Source: DATKQD01 sp050695655
GTDB lineage: Bacteria > Chloroflexota > JAJPGV01
Length of the DNA stretch: 64,000 nucleotides
Direction of reading: 5' to 3'
Assembly: GCA_050695655.1 (NCBI GenBank)
Contig: JBOGTU010000005.1
Coordinates: 21,053 to 85,052, forward strand
Position numbers and translations under genes: made by a program. Shown here in pieces: positions 17,628 to 25,694 of the stretch; positions within the stretch are counted from its first letter, which is position 1, and each line of letters begins with the position of its first letter. Under the pieces are notes generated by a model. That model worked only from the letters and a program-made list of their open reading frames with translations, ran no database searches and was not told the origin of the DNA.

Positions 17628-17633
17628 TATGCT
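17628..17633 (+). promoter_or_regulatory. -10-like TATGCT before endonuclease IV start
   Basis: TATGCT ends 6 nt before the ATG at 17640 with no Shine-Dalgarno, within the 27-bp gap to the divergent thiolase. Suggests a leaderless transcript. Confidence 0.4.
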
Positions 17634-17639
17634 GTTGCC

Positions 17640-18542
17640 ATGCGGATTGGCGCGCACGTGTCCAGCGCCGGCAAGGTGTGGAAGGCTATCGAGCGCGCCC
17701 AGGCGATTGGAGCGGAGTGCATTCAGATCTTCGTCAGCCCGCCGCGGCGCTGGCAGGCGCCGTTCATTCTCGAAGAGGACGTGCAGGAATTTCGCCGGCT
17801 GGCCCTCCAGGAGGGCATTGGCCCCGTCTACTTCCACGCCGTGTACCTCATCAATTTCGCCACGGATGATCCAGACCTGTACGAGCGGTCGATCTACTCG
17901 CTGGCCGGTTATTTGAAGATGGCCAGCCGGCTGGGCGCCGCGGGTGTGATCGCGCACATGGGCAGCGCCGGCACGCGGCCCGTGGCCGAGGCGGAGGAAT
18001 CCGTGGCGCTGGGGCTGGAGGCGGCGCTGCGCAAGGCCGAGTGCGACGTGCCAGTGCTCATTGAAAACAACGCCGGCAGTGGCAATTGCATGGGCAGCCG
18101 CTTCGACCAGATTGGTCGCTTCATCGAGCGCGCCAGCGGTGACTCACGGCTGGGCGTGTGCCTGGATACGGCCCATACTTTCGCCTCGGGCTACGACTAT
18201 CCGGACGCCGCGGAACGCCAGCGCATGTTCGATGAGATCCAGGCCAGCTTCGGCCTGGAGCGCATCCGCGCCGTGCATGTGAACGACTCCAAGGCTCGCT
18301 TCGGCTCCGGCGTAGATCGCCACGAGAACCTGGGCGACGGGTTCATTGGCCTGTCCGGTCTACGGGAAGTGATCCTGCCGCTGGCGGCCAACGGGAGTGA
18401 CTTTCTGCTGGAGGTGCCCGGTTACGATGGCCACGGCCCCGATAAGCGCAGCGTCGATCTCCTGCGGTGCCTGGTGCGCGGCGAGCCCGTTGCCGCGCCG
18501 CGACCCTCGCTGTTCCAGCTTCCCCAGCCGGCTGGGGGCTGA
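17640..18542 (+). CDS. nfo: deoxyribonuclease IV (AP endonuclease, endonuclease IV)
   Basis: Zinc-dependent TIM-barrel endonuclease that cleaves 5' to abasic sites in base excision repair (300 aa). The metal-ligand strands are all visible in order: GAHVSSAGKV at the start, VYFHAVYL, VIAHMGS, VLIENNAG, CLDTAHTFASGYD, RAVHVNDSK, DRHENLGDG and FLLEVPG. The last about 15 residues are Pro-rich. Length is normal for the family. It is followed by coaE, whose GTG start lies 47 bp downstream on the same strand. Confidence 0.96.
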   Translation: MRIGAHVSSAGKVWKAIERAQAIGAECIQIFVSPPRRWQAPFILEEDVQEFRRLALQEGIGPVYFHAVYLINFATDDPDLYERSIYSLAGYLKMASRLGAAGVIAHMGSAGTRPVAEAEESVALGLEAALRKAECDVPVLIENNAGSGNCMGSRFDQIGRFIERASGDSRLGVCLDTAHTFASGYDYPDAAERQRMFDEIQASFGLERIRAVHVNDSKARFGSGVDRHENLGDGFIGLSGLREVILPLAANGSDFLLEVPGYDGHGPDKRSVDLLRCLVRGEPVAAPRPSLFQLPQPAGG

Positions 18543-18589
18543 GTTGGCGTTCGCTGGCTGACGCACTCGCGGCGCCGCACCGGCAGGAT

Positions 18590-19201
18590 GTGTACATCAT
18601 CGGCGTCACCGGTAACATCGGCAGCGGCAAGAGCACGGTGGACGCGCTGCTTGCGGAGCGAGGCGCCACGATCGTGGATGCCGACGCGCTGGTGCACCAG
18701 CTGCAGCGGCCGGGCCAGCCAGTGTACGAGGCCATCGCGCGGCGCTTCGGGCAGGGTGTTGTGGGGGGAAATGGCGAGCTGAACCGCCAGGCCCTGGGAG
18801 CGCTGGTGTTTGCGGACGCAGCGGCGCTGCGCGATTTGGAGCACCTGGTGCACCCCGCCGTGGGCGAGGAGTCGCGGCGCCTGCTGCGGCTCGCCCCACC
18901 CGGCAGTGTGGTGGTGTACGATGCGGTCAAGCTGCTGGAGGGTGGTTCCGGCGCCTGGTGCAGCAGCGTGTGGCTGGTGCTCAGCACGGCGGAGCAGCAG
19001 CAGGCGCGGCTGGTGGAGCAGCGCGGGCTGACGCCGGACGCGGCCCGAGCCCGCATCGCGGCGCAGCCGCCCGCGGAAGCCAAGGAAGCGCTGGCCCAGA
19101 TCATCATCCGCAACCGCGGAACCCGCGAGGATTTGGCACGCCAGGTTGAGGCTGCCTGGGCCGCCACCGCCAAACCCTGGCTGGCGGCGCGCCAGCGGTG
19201 A
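18590..19201 (+). CDS. coaE: dephospho-CoA kinase
   Basis: Last enzyme of coenzyme A synthesis, phosphorylating the 3'-hydroxyl of dephospho-CoA with ATP (203 aa). P-loop GVTGNIGSGKST at residues 5-16, then IVDADALVHQL and the region FADAAALRDLEHLVHPAV that are signatures of CoaE. In the usual DxxLLFE-type strand the sequence reads VVYDAVKLLEGG, and the family LID region (QRGLTPDAARARIAAQ) is present. The open frame begins further upstream inside nfo, but the GTG at 18590 is the only sensible start. The 3' neighbour spoVS is convergent. Confidence 0.93.
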   Translation: MYIIGVTGNIGSGKSTVDALLAERGATIVDADALVHQLQRPGQPVYEAIARRFGQGVVGGNGELNRQALGALVFADAAALRDLEHLVHPAVGEESRRLLRLAPPGSVVVYDAVKLLEGGSGAWCSSVWLVLSTAEQQQARLVEQRGLTPDAARARIAAQPPAEAKEALAQIIIRNRGTREDLARQVEAAWAATAKPWLAARQR

Positions 19202-19290
19202 TGCACCAGCGAGGCTTGCGGCACCAAACTTGTGAACTTTGAGTCAGCTTTTGCGAGCGTACTAAGGCCCCGGAACGGTGGGCACGGCCC

Positions 19291-19632
19291 TCACCCCAGT
19301 CCGGGGTCGTCCGTGGGGGGCCGAGGCAGCTCGGCCAGCTCGCCTGTGAGGCGGCGCACTTCGTCATAGTCCCAGCGTTGGATGACGAGGCGCACCGCGG
19401 TGCGCTGGCCAGCATCGATCTCCACCTCAGTGAAGGCGGGGATGCACACCAGGTCCATGTGCTGCGGCACCAGGTAACCCCGGCAGACGGCCACGGCCTT
19501 GATGGCCTGGTTGACCGCGCCCGCGCCAATGGCTTGAACCTCCGCGTGCCCCTCTGTGCGAAGGAGGCCGGCGATGGCACCAGCGACCGCGGTGGGTTTG
19601 GATTGGGCAGCTACTTTGAGGACGTTGGGCAT
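19291..19632 (-). CDS. spoVS: stage V sporulation protein S (SpoVS) family protein
   Basis: Small Alba-like protein of 113 aa. The core VLKVAAQSKPTAVAGAIAGLL, then VQAIGAGAVNQAIKAVAVCRG and DLVCIPAFTEVEID, is the conserved SpoVS sequence. The family occurs in endospore formers and in many non-sporulating lineages including Deinococcus-Thermus and Chloroflexota, and is thought to bind nucleic acid. A tail of about 25 residues follows the core. It lies downstream of rny on the same strand, as in Bacillus (rny-ymdB-spoVS), except that ymdB is absent. A strong hairpin separates the two genes. Start chosen at the ATG next to the domain; a longer frame to 19707 would run through the hairpin. Confidence 0.9.
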   Translation of the reverse strand: MPNVLKVAAQSKPTAVAGAIAGLLRTEGHAEVQAIGAGAVNQAIKAVAVCRGYLVPQHMDLVCIPAFTEVEIDAGQRTAVRLVIQRWDYDEVRRLTGELAELPRPPTDDPGLG

Positions 19633-19665
19633 GGTGACCAGCAGTGCGCGCAAGTTCTGCGCCGT

Positions 19666-19707
19666 GTGAGGTGGCCGGCACAGCCTGGGCCGTGCCGGAC
19701 GCCTCAC
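19666..19707 (-). repeat. strong stem-loop between rny and spoVS
   Basis: GTGAGG-TGG-CCGGCAC (19666-19681) pairs with GTGCCGG-ACG-CCTCAC (19692-19707): 16 positions with one wobble and one mismatch, around a 10-nt loop. It starts 8 nt after the rny stop codon in the direction of transcription. There is no T-tract, so it resembles an mRNA processing or stabilising hairpin more than an intrinsic terminator. Could also be a REP-type element; only one copy was seen. Confidence 0.6.
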
Positions 19708-19715
19708 AGTCAGTC

Positions 19716-21245
19716 CTATTTGGCGAACTCGACGGCGCGCGTCTCGCGCGAAACCATCACCTTGATCTGGCCCGGATAGCTGAGGTTCTCCTGGATCTGC
19801 TTCACAATGTCGCGCGCCAGACGGCTGGCGGCCAGGTCATCCACTTCCTCCGGCTTGACGATGATGCGCACTTCGCGGCCAGCTTGGATGGCAAACGACC
19901 GCTCCACGCCGGGGAAGGAGTTGGCGATGCTCTCCAGCGCCTCCAGCCGCTTGACGTACGTTTCCAGGCTTTCGCGCCGGGCGCCCGGCCGCGCCGCGGA
20001 GATGGCATCGGCCGCGGCCACAATGAGCGCCTCCACCGTTTCCGGCTCCTCTTCGCCGTGGTGCGCCTTGATGGCGTGCACCACAGCCTTGGATTCGCCC
20101 AGCCGCTTGGCTATTTCGCCACCGATGATGGCGTGGGGGCCCTCCACCTCGTGGGAGACGCCCTTGCCGATGTCGTGCATGAAGCCGGCGCGGCGGGCGA
20201 CATTCACATCGGCCCCGAGCTCGTAGGCCATGGTGGCGCACAACGCCGCGATCTCAATGGAGTGGCGCAGCACGTTCTGGCTGTAGCTGGTGCGGAAGTG
20301 CAGCCGGCCCATGGCCTTGTTCAGGTCCGCGCTGAGGCCATGCACCTTGGCTTCGGCCGCGGCCTTCTCGCCCTCATCGCGCATGGTGTTCTCCACATCC
20401 AGGCGGGCCTTGGCCACCAGCTCCTCAATGCGGCCGGGATGGATGCGCCCGTCCACAATGAGCTTGGTCAGCGCCTGGCGGGCCACTTCGCGCCGCACCG
20501 GATCGAAGCCCGAGAGGATGACCGTATCCGGCGTATCGTCGATGATCAGGTCCACGCCGGTCGCCGCTTCCAGGGCCCGAATGTTGCGGCCCTCGCGGCC
20601 GATGATGCGGCCCTTCATATCCTCGCTGGGCAGCGGCACCACGGACACGGCGCTTTCGGACACCTGATCTGAGGCGTACTTCTGGATGGCCAGCGCGATG
20701 ATCTTGCGCGCCTTCTGCTCGGCTTCCTCTTTGGTTTCGAACTCAATCTCGCGGACGCGCTTGTTGGCCTCCACGCGCACTTCCTGCTCGATGTTGGTGA
20801 GCAGCTGAGTCTTGGCTTCTTCGCGTGTCATGCTGGCCACGCGCTCCAACTCCTGCACTTGTTCCAGCCGCTTGAGCTCCATGGCCTCGTGCAGCTCTTC
20901 GGTTTCCTGCTCTTTGGCGTTGACGTTGCGCTCGCGCTTGTCCAGCGCCTCCAGCTTGCGATCCAGGTTCTCTTCCTTTTGGGAGATGCGGCGCTCCGTA
21001 CGCTGGCTCTCGGAGCGGGCCTCTCGGGCCTCGCCCTCGGCTGCCGTGCGCACCTTCAGCGCCTCATCCTTGGCCTGCAGCAGGATGTCTTTTTCCTGTG
21101 CCTTGGCCTCAGCCAGCAGGGTCTCGATTTTGGCGTTTGCCTCGCGTTCGCGGCCTTCGTTACGGGTGCGCTTCAGCGCCAGGCCGGCGCCGAAGCCTGC
21201 CGCCCCGACCACGACCGCGACAATGACGAACAGAACAATGTTCAA
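19716..21245 (-). CDS. rny: ribonuclease Y
   Basis: Membrane-anchored endoribonuclease that starts mRNA decay (509 aa). An N-terminal helix (IVLFVIVAVVVGAAGFGAGLAL) is followed by a long charged coiled coil to about residue 190. The KH domain contains MKGRIIGREGRNIRALE, and the HD domain contains QNVLRHSIEIAAL, RRAGFMHDIGKG and KAHHGEEEP. All landmark residues are present. The start is TTG with a very strong GGAGGAGGG just upstream. The 5' leader is about 250 nt if the promoter at 21503-21532 is used. spoVS lies downstream. Confidence 0.97.
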   Translation of the reverse strand: MNIVLFVIVAVVVGAAGFGAGLALKRTRNEGREREANAKIETLLAEAKAQEKDILLQAKDEALKVRTAAEGEAREARSESQRTERRISQKEENLDRKLEALDKRERNVNAKEQETEELHEAMELKRLEQVQELERVASMTREEAKTQLLTNIEQEVRVEANKRVREIEFETKEEAEQKARKIIALAIQKYASDQVSESAVSVVPLPSEDMKGRIIGREGRNIRALEAATGVDLIIDDTPDTVILSGFDPVRREVARQALTKLIVDGRIHPGRIEELVAKARLDVENTMRDEGEKAAAEAKVHGLSADLNKAMGRLHFRTSYSQNVLRHSIEIAALCATMAYELGADVNVARRAGFMHDIGKGVSHEVEGPHAIIGGEIAKRLGESKAVVHAIKAHHGEEEPETVEALIVAAADAISAARPGARRESLETYVKRLEALESIANSFPGVERSFAIQAGREVRIIVKPEEVDDLAASRLARDIVKQIQENLSYPGQIKVMVSRETRAVEFAK

Positions 21246-21480
21246 ACTTTCCCTCCTCCGCGCAGGGGCATGCCTGTTCTGTTCGTGGGCCGGGCAGGAC
21301 CAGGTCTAGGAGAATGGCGAGATGTCGTCGCCCTTCAGCACGAGTGCTCGAGAATTTGGGGCACCGATAGCTCCAAAAGCCGCCAATAAGGCCGCCACAT
21401 GTTCCACCGAAAAGACTCAGACAGGCTTCTGCCCAAGATTAAGATTCTTCGCGAGCTCCGCCCCGGGTACCGATTCCCCA

Positions 21481-21492
21481 GAACGAACGTTC
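21481..21492. promoter_or_regulatory. LexA/DinR-type SOS box candidate
   Basis: GAACGAACGTTC matches GAAC-RNRY-GTTC, the core of the Gram-positive/actinobacterial LexA box. It lies about 4-15 nt downstream of the predicted rny transcription start, where a repressor would block initiation. A single site and unproved; lexA is not in the window. Confidence 0.4.
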
Positions 21493-21502
21493 AGCTACGT
21501 TG

Positions 21503-21532
21503 ACTATAAAGACGGGCAGATTGGCATGTCAA
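21503..21532 (-). promoter_or_regulatory. strong sigma70-type promoter for rny
   Basis: Read on the minus strand: TTGACA (21532-21527), 18-nt spacer, TATAGT (21508-21503). The -35 is perfect and the -10 has one mismatch. Transcription would start near 21496 and run towards rny. Confidence 0.65.
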
Positions 21533-21542
21533 GGAACATGCC
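21523..21542. promoter_or_regulatory. inverted repeat overlapping rny -35
   Basis: GGCATGT-CAAGGA-ACATGCC: perfect 7-bp arms with a 6-nt spacer, covering the -35 hexamer of the rny promoter. Looks like an operator; the binding protein is unknown. Confidence 0.45.
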
Positions 21543-21551
21543 GCATCTCGC

Positions 21552-21677
21552 CTAAAAGTTTGGCCGCAAGCAATGCCGCGGCGGCCGGGTGGGGCTGCCT
21601 GGGAACGTCCGCTCAAGTCGATGTGGCTGCCGCGGGGGCTGGTCGAGGGCCGCTTGGCTTGGCGGCCAAACTTTTAG
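21552..21677. repeat. 126-bp element bounded by 16-bp inverted repeats
   Basis: CTAAAAGTTTGGCCGC at 21552-21567 is the exact reverse complement of 21662-21677, and pairing continues inward with small bulges (AAGC, AA, GC). The interior is GC-rich. It could fold into a long hairpin in RNA from either strand, or be a MITE-like non-autonomous element. It sits 70 bp before lon. No coding sequence or target-site duplication could be confirmed. Confidence 0.55.
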
Positions 21678-21746
21678 TCCTGATCGTTTCGGGCGCCCAA
21701 CCTGCGTACCCAGCATCCCCCCGGCCGTTCCGCCGCGAAAGCCGCG

Positions 21747-24356
21747 GTGAAGATGCGGTATGGTCTTTTGGTAATGCCCACGGAGAGGCGCGGCGGCCCG
21801 CGGGATGAGCATGCCGTGCCGGCAGCCGGCGCGGGCGCCGAGGGGGCGTCTTCGCCCGCTGAGGGGGCGCCAGCCGCGGAACCCCGGCGACGGCGCAGGC
21901 GGGCACCCCGGGTGGAGCGGCTGCCGCCGCTGCCGGTGCTGCCCGTGCGGGACACAGTGCTTTTCCCGCACGTGGTGGTGCCTCTGTTCGTCATGCGCGA
22001 TCGTTCCGTGCGCGCCATAGAGGAAGCCATGGGGCGCGACCGCGACATCATCGTGGTTGCCCAGCGGGACCCCGAGCAGGAGGACGTGCAGCCCGGCGAC
22101 CTCTACGACGTGGGTACCGAGGCGGTCATCGGCCGCATGCTGAAGATGCCCGATGGCACCACCAGCATTCTGGTGCAGGGCCAGCGGCGGGTGCGGCTGG
22201 AAGCGCCGCAGCAGTGGGAGCCGCACATTCGCGCCACCTCGGCCGTGGTGCCGACGGCGATCGAGAAGACCACCGCTGTCGAAGCGCAGATGCGCGCGGT
22301 GCTGGCCTTGTTCGAGAAGTGCGTGCAGCTCAGCCATTCCCTGCCCAACGATGCCTACGTGGCCGCCATGAACATCGACGAGCCCGGCTGGCTGGCGGAC
22401 CTCATCGCCTCCACGCTGGAGCTCACGGTCGCCCAACGGCAGGACATTCTCGAGGCCTTTGAGCCCTCCCTGCGGCTCGAGCGCGTGAGCATTCTGCTGT
22501 CCAAAGAGCTGGACATCCTGGAGCTGGAGAACAAAATCCACACCCAGGTGCAGCAGGAGGTCGATCGCACCCAGCGCGAATACTTTCTGCGCGAGCAGAT
22601 CAAGGCCATCCAAACCGAGCTGGGCGAGGCCGACCCCCTCACGCGGGACGTCACCGAGCTGCGCGAGCGGATCGAGTCCGCTGGCCTGCCGGACGAAGCC
22701 AAGGAGAAAGCCAGCCGCGAGCTGGATCGCCTGACGGCCATGCCGGCTATGTCGCCCGAAACGGGCATCATCCGCACCTACGTTGAATGGCTGGTCAGCC
22801 TGCCCTGGACGGCTCGCACTGAGGACCACCTCAACGTGGCTGATGCCGAACGTGTTCTGGACGAGAATCACTACGGCCTGGCCAAGGTGAAGCAGCGCAT
22901 TCTGGAATACATTGCCGTACGCCAGCTGGCCCCCAACACGCGCAGCCCCATTTTGTGCTTCGTGGGGCCGCCGGGCGTGGGCAAAACCAGCCTGGGCAAG
23001 TCCATTGCGCAGGCGCTGGGCCGCAAATTCGCGCGCGTCTCCCTGGGCGGCATCCGCGACGAAGCCGAGATCCGCGGCCACCGGCGCACCTACGTGGGTG
23101 CGCTGCCCGGTCGCATTGTCCAGACCATGCGCACCGTGGGGATGATCAACCCGCTGTTCATGCTGGATGAGATCGACAAGATTGGGGCGGACTTCCGCGG
23201 CGATCCATCGTCCGCGTTGCTGGAAGTTTTGGACCCCGAGCAAAACGCCACCTTCTCGGATCACTACCTCGAAGTGCCGTATGACCTCTCGCAGGTGCTG
23301 TTCGTGACAACCGCCAACGTGCTCGACCCGGTGGTGCCCGCCCTGCGCGACCGCATGGAAGTGATCGAGCTGCCCGGCTACATAGAGGAGGAGAAGATTC
23401 ACATCGGCCGGCAATTCCTGGTGCCTCGCCAGCTGGCCGAAAACGGCTTGCAGCCCCAGAACCTGCACTTTTCAGACGCCGCGCTGCGGCGCATCATCCG
23501 CGAGTACACGCACGAAGCGGGCGTGCGCAACCTGGAACGCGAGCTCGGGTCTGTGTGCCGCAAGCTCGCGCGCGTGATTGTGGCCGGCCGCGCCGTGCCG
23601 CGACTGGTGGCGGAAAGCAGCGTCGAGAAATACCTCGGCCCGCCCAAAGTGTTCTGGGGCACCGCCGAGGAGCGCGATGAAGTGGGGGTGAGCACCGGCG
23701 TCGCCTGGACGGAGGCTGGAGGCGACCTGCTGGCCATTGAGGTCACGCTGATGGAGGGCAAGGGCAACCTGCAGCTCACCGGCCAGCTGGGCGACGTGAT
23801 GCGCGAATCCGCGCAGGCGGCGCACAGCTACGTACGATCGCGCGCGCTGGAGCTGGGCATCGACGTGCCCTTCTGGGAGCAGTTGGACATGCACATCCAC
23901 ATCCCAGCGGGCGCCATACCCAAGGACGGCCCCTCCGCCGGCATCACCATGTGCTTGGCCATGATCTCTGCCCTCACCCGCCGGCCAGTGTCTCGGGCGG
24001 TGTGCATGACGGGCGAAATCACGCTGCGCGGTCGGGTGTTGCCGGTGGGCGGGCTCAAGGAGAAGGTGCTGGCGGCGCACCGGCAGGGCCTGCGCACCTT
24101 CATCCTGCCGCGCAAGAACGCGAAGGACCTGCAAGAGATCCCCAAGGACGTGCTGGCGCAGATGCACTTCCTGTTCGTCGACCTCATGGATGAGGTGATC
24201 GCCGCGGCGCTGCTGCCCGCCGAGCCCGCGATTACTCGCCCACGCGAGAAGAAGAGGCCGGCGGTGGCCCGTGCCAGCCATGCTGCGCTGCCTCTTGCGC
24301 CTGCCCCTGGCCCCATGCCCCAACCGGCGCCCAGCCAGGTGGGCGCGGCCAACTGA
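21747..24356 (+). CDS. lon: ATP-dependent protease La (Lon)
   Basis: Cytoplasmic AAA+ serine protease degrading misfolded and regulatory proteins (869 aa). After an about 50-residue Pro/Arg-rich extension the LON N-domain begins (LPPLPVLPVRDTVLFPHVVVPLFV). Walker A GPPGVGKTSLGK lies near residue 407 and LFMLDEIDKIG is Walker B. The proteolytic Ser730 is in KDGPSAGITMCLA and Lys773 in GGLKEKVLAAHRQG; their 43-residue spacing equals that of E. coli Lon. The start could be GTG 21747, ATG 21753 or ATG 21774, none with a clear ribosome binding site. The stop overlaps the lysC start (TGATG), so the two genes are translationally coupled. Confidence 0.97.
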   Translation: MKMRYGLLVMPTERRGGPRDEHAVPAAGAGAEGASSPAEGAPAAEPRRRRRRAPRVERLPPLPVLPVRDTVLFPHVVVPLFVMRDRSVRAIEEAMGRDRDIIVVAQRDPEQEDVQPGDLYDVGTEAVIGRMLKMPDGTTSILVQGQRRVRLEAPQQWEPHIRATSAVVPTAIEKTTAVEAQMRAVLALFEKCVQLSHSLPNDAYVAAMNIDEPGWLADLIASTLELTVAQRQDILEAFEPSLRLERVSILLSKELDILELENKIHTQVQQEVDRTQREYFLREQIKAIQTELGEADPLTRDVTELRERIESAGLPDEAKEKASRELDRLTAMPAMSPETGIIRTYVEWLVSLPWTARTEDHLNVADAERVLDENHYGLAKVKQRILEYIAVRQLAPNTRSPILCFVGPPGVGKTSLGKSIAQALGRKFARVSLGGIRDEAEIRGHRRTYVGALPGRIVQTMRTVGMINPLFMLDEIDKIGADFRGDPSSALLEVLDPEQNATFSDHYLEVPYDLSQVLFVTTANVLDPVVPALRDRMEVIELPGYIEEEKIHIGRQFLVPRQLAENGLQPQNLHFSDAALRRIIREYTHEAGVRNLERELGSVCRKLARVIVAGRAVPRLVAESSVEKYLGPPKVFWGTAEERDEVGVSTGVAWTEAGGDLLAIEVTLMEGKGNLQLTGQLGDVMRESAQAAHSYVRSRALELGIDVPFWEQLDMHIHIPAGAIPKDGPSAGITMCLAMISALTRRPVSRAVCMTGEITLRGRVLPVGGLKEKVLAAHRQGLRTFILPRKNAKDLQEIPKDVLAQMHFLFVDLMDEVIAAALLPAEPAITRPREKKRPAVARASHAALPLAPAPGPMPQPAPSQVGAAN

Positions 24357-25561
24357 TGGCGCTGGTCGTTCAGAAGTACGGCGGCAGCTCGGTGAAGGAT
24401 GCCGCCCGCATTGGGGCGGTGGCGCGGCGGGTGGCCGCGCGCGTGGACGCCGGCAACCAGTTGCTGGTGGTGGTATCCGCCATGGGCGACAGTACCGACG
24501 AGCTGATCGATCTGGCGCGGCAGATCACCGCCCGCCCTCAGCCGCGTGAGATGGACATGCTCATGGCCACGGGCGAAGTCATCTCCTGCGCGCTGCTGAC
24601 CATGGCCCTGCACGACATGGGCTATCAGGCGGTGGCGCTCTCCGGCCCTCAGGCGGGCATCCGCACCGATGCCTTTCACACCAAGGCCAAGATATCCGCC
24701 ATCGAGCCGGCCCGGGTGAGTCGTGAGCTGGGCGCGGGGCGCATCGTGGTGGTAGCGGGCTTCCAGGGCCTGACCGAGGCGGATGACGTGGCCACGCTGG
24801 GCCGTGGCGCGTCGGACCTCACCGCGGTGGCACTAGCCGCGCGGCTGCGGGCCAGCGCCTGCGAGATCTACACCGATGTGGATGGCATTTACACCGCGGA
24901 TCCACGCCTGGTGCCGGAGGCACGCAAGCTGGACAGCATTTCCTATGAAGAGATGCTGGAGATGGCGCAGCTGGGTGCGAAGGTCATGCAGCCTCGGGCG
25001 GTGGAGCTGGGGCAGATCCACCACATGCCCATCACGGTGCGCTCCAGCTACAACGATCGGGAAGGGACGGTCATCGGAGTGGAGAACGTCAACAAAGTCA
25101 CAGGCATCGCGCACGATACGGATGTGGCCAAGCTCACGCTGGTGGGCGTGCCGGATCGGCCGGGTGTGGCGGCGCAGTTATTTGCGCCATTGGCCGCTGC
25201 TGCCCTGAGCATCGACACCATTGTGCAGAACGTCAGCCACGACGGTGTCACGGATATTTCGTTCACGCTGGCCGAGACGGACCTGGAGCACGCCCGATCG
25301 ATCACCGAGCCTATCGCACGGGAGCTGGGCGCAGCTCGAGTCATCGCTGCCACGGATATGGCCAAAGTATCCATCGTGGGCACGGGCATCCAGAACAGCC
25401 CCGGCTACGCGGCCCGGATGTTCGCCGCAATGCACGAGGCGGGCATAAACATCGACATGATCAGCACATCCGAAATCCGCATCACCGTGCTTATCAACCG
25501 CGCACAGGTCACACCCGCCGTGCGGGCGCTGCACCGGGCCTTCCGTCTGGATACGGCCTAA
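24356..25561 (+). CDS. lysC: aspartate kinase
   Basis: First enzyme of the aspartate pathway (Lys, Thr, Met, diaminopimelate), phosphorylating L-aspartate (401 aa). The N-terminal VVQKYGGSSVKD motif, then VVVSAMGDSTDEL, GRGASDLTAVALA and YTDVDGIYTADPR, are the amino-acid kinase blocks. Two C-terminal ACT domains (VTLLTF-like VGVPDRPGVAAQLF and SIVGTGIQNSPGYAARMF) imply feedback control by lysine and/or threonine. It starts within the lon stop codon. Pairing with lon has no obvious metabolic logic. Confidence 0.97.
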   Translation: MALVVQKYGGSSVKDAARIGAVARRVAARVDAGNQLLVVVSAMGDSTDELIDLARQITARPQPREMDMLMATGEVISCALLTMALHDMGYQAVALSGPQAGIRTDAFHTKAKISAIEPARVSRELGAGRIVVVAGFQGLTEADDVATLGRGASDLTAVALAARLRASACEIYTDVDGIYTADPRLVPEARKLDSISYEEMLEMAQLGAKVMQPRAVELGQIHHMPITVRSSYNDREGTVIGVENVNKVTGIAHDTDVAKLTLVGVPDRPGVAAQLFAPLAAAALSIDTIVQNVSHDGVTDISFTLAETDLEHARSITEPIARELGAARVIAATDMAKVSIVGTGIQNSPGYAARMFAAMHEAGINIDMISTSEIRITVLINRAQVTPAVRALHRAFRLDTA

Positions 25562-25694
25562 GGCGCATAACGGTCATACGATCCTGCTGTTTTGTAGGTT
25601 TGCGCCCGGTTCCCTGGTAGAATCGCCGCCGGGAAGAGTTGGCGGCTGCTCGTCAGCGGCGAGCGGAGCGTGGGTTTGACGGTGGAGGGTACGC

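Larger units (their letters stand above)
21246..21746. other. rny-lon divergent regulatory region
   Basis: A 501-bp gap between divergent rny and lon. It holds a near-consensus minus-strand promoter, a LexA-type box, a 7-bp inverted repeat over the -35 element and a 126-bp element bounded by 16-bp inverted repeats, each listed separately. No convincing gene is present. The rny-proximal 230 bp would be transcribed as a long leader. I could not place a promoter for lon with confidence. Confidence 0.5.

Noticed and set aside
17613..17957. N-terminal extension of thiolase
   Set aside because: Overlaps endonuclease IV on the other strand and has no thiolase similarity; homology begins at MNEAWIVAAGRSP.
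21306..21407. 33-codon minus-strand frame (GTG start) in the rny leader
   Set aside because: No Shine-Dalgarno, no recognisable features; chance frame likely.
21552..23468. 638-aa minus-strand open frame
   Set aside because: Antisense to lon, which has all catalytic motifs; no recognisable domain.
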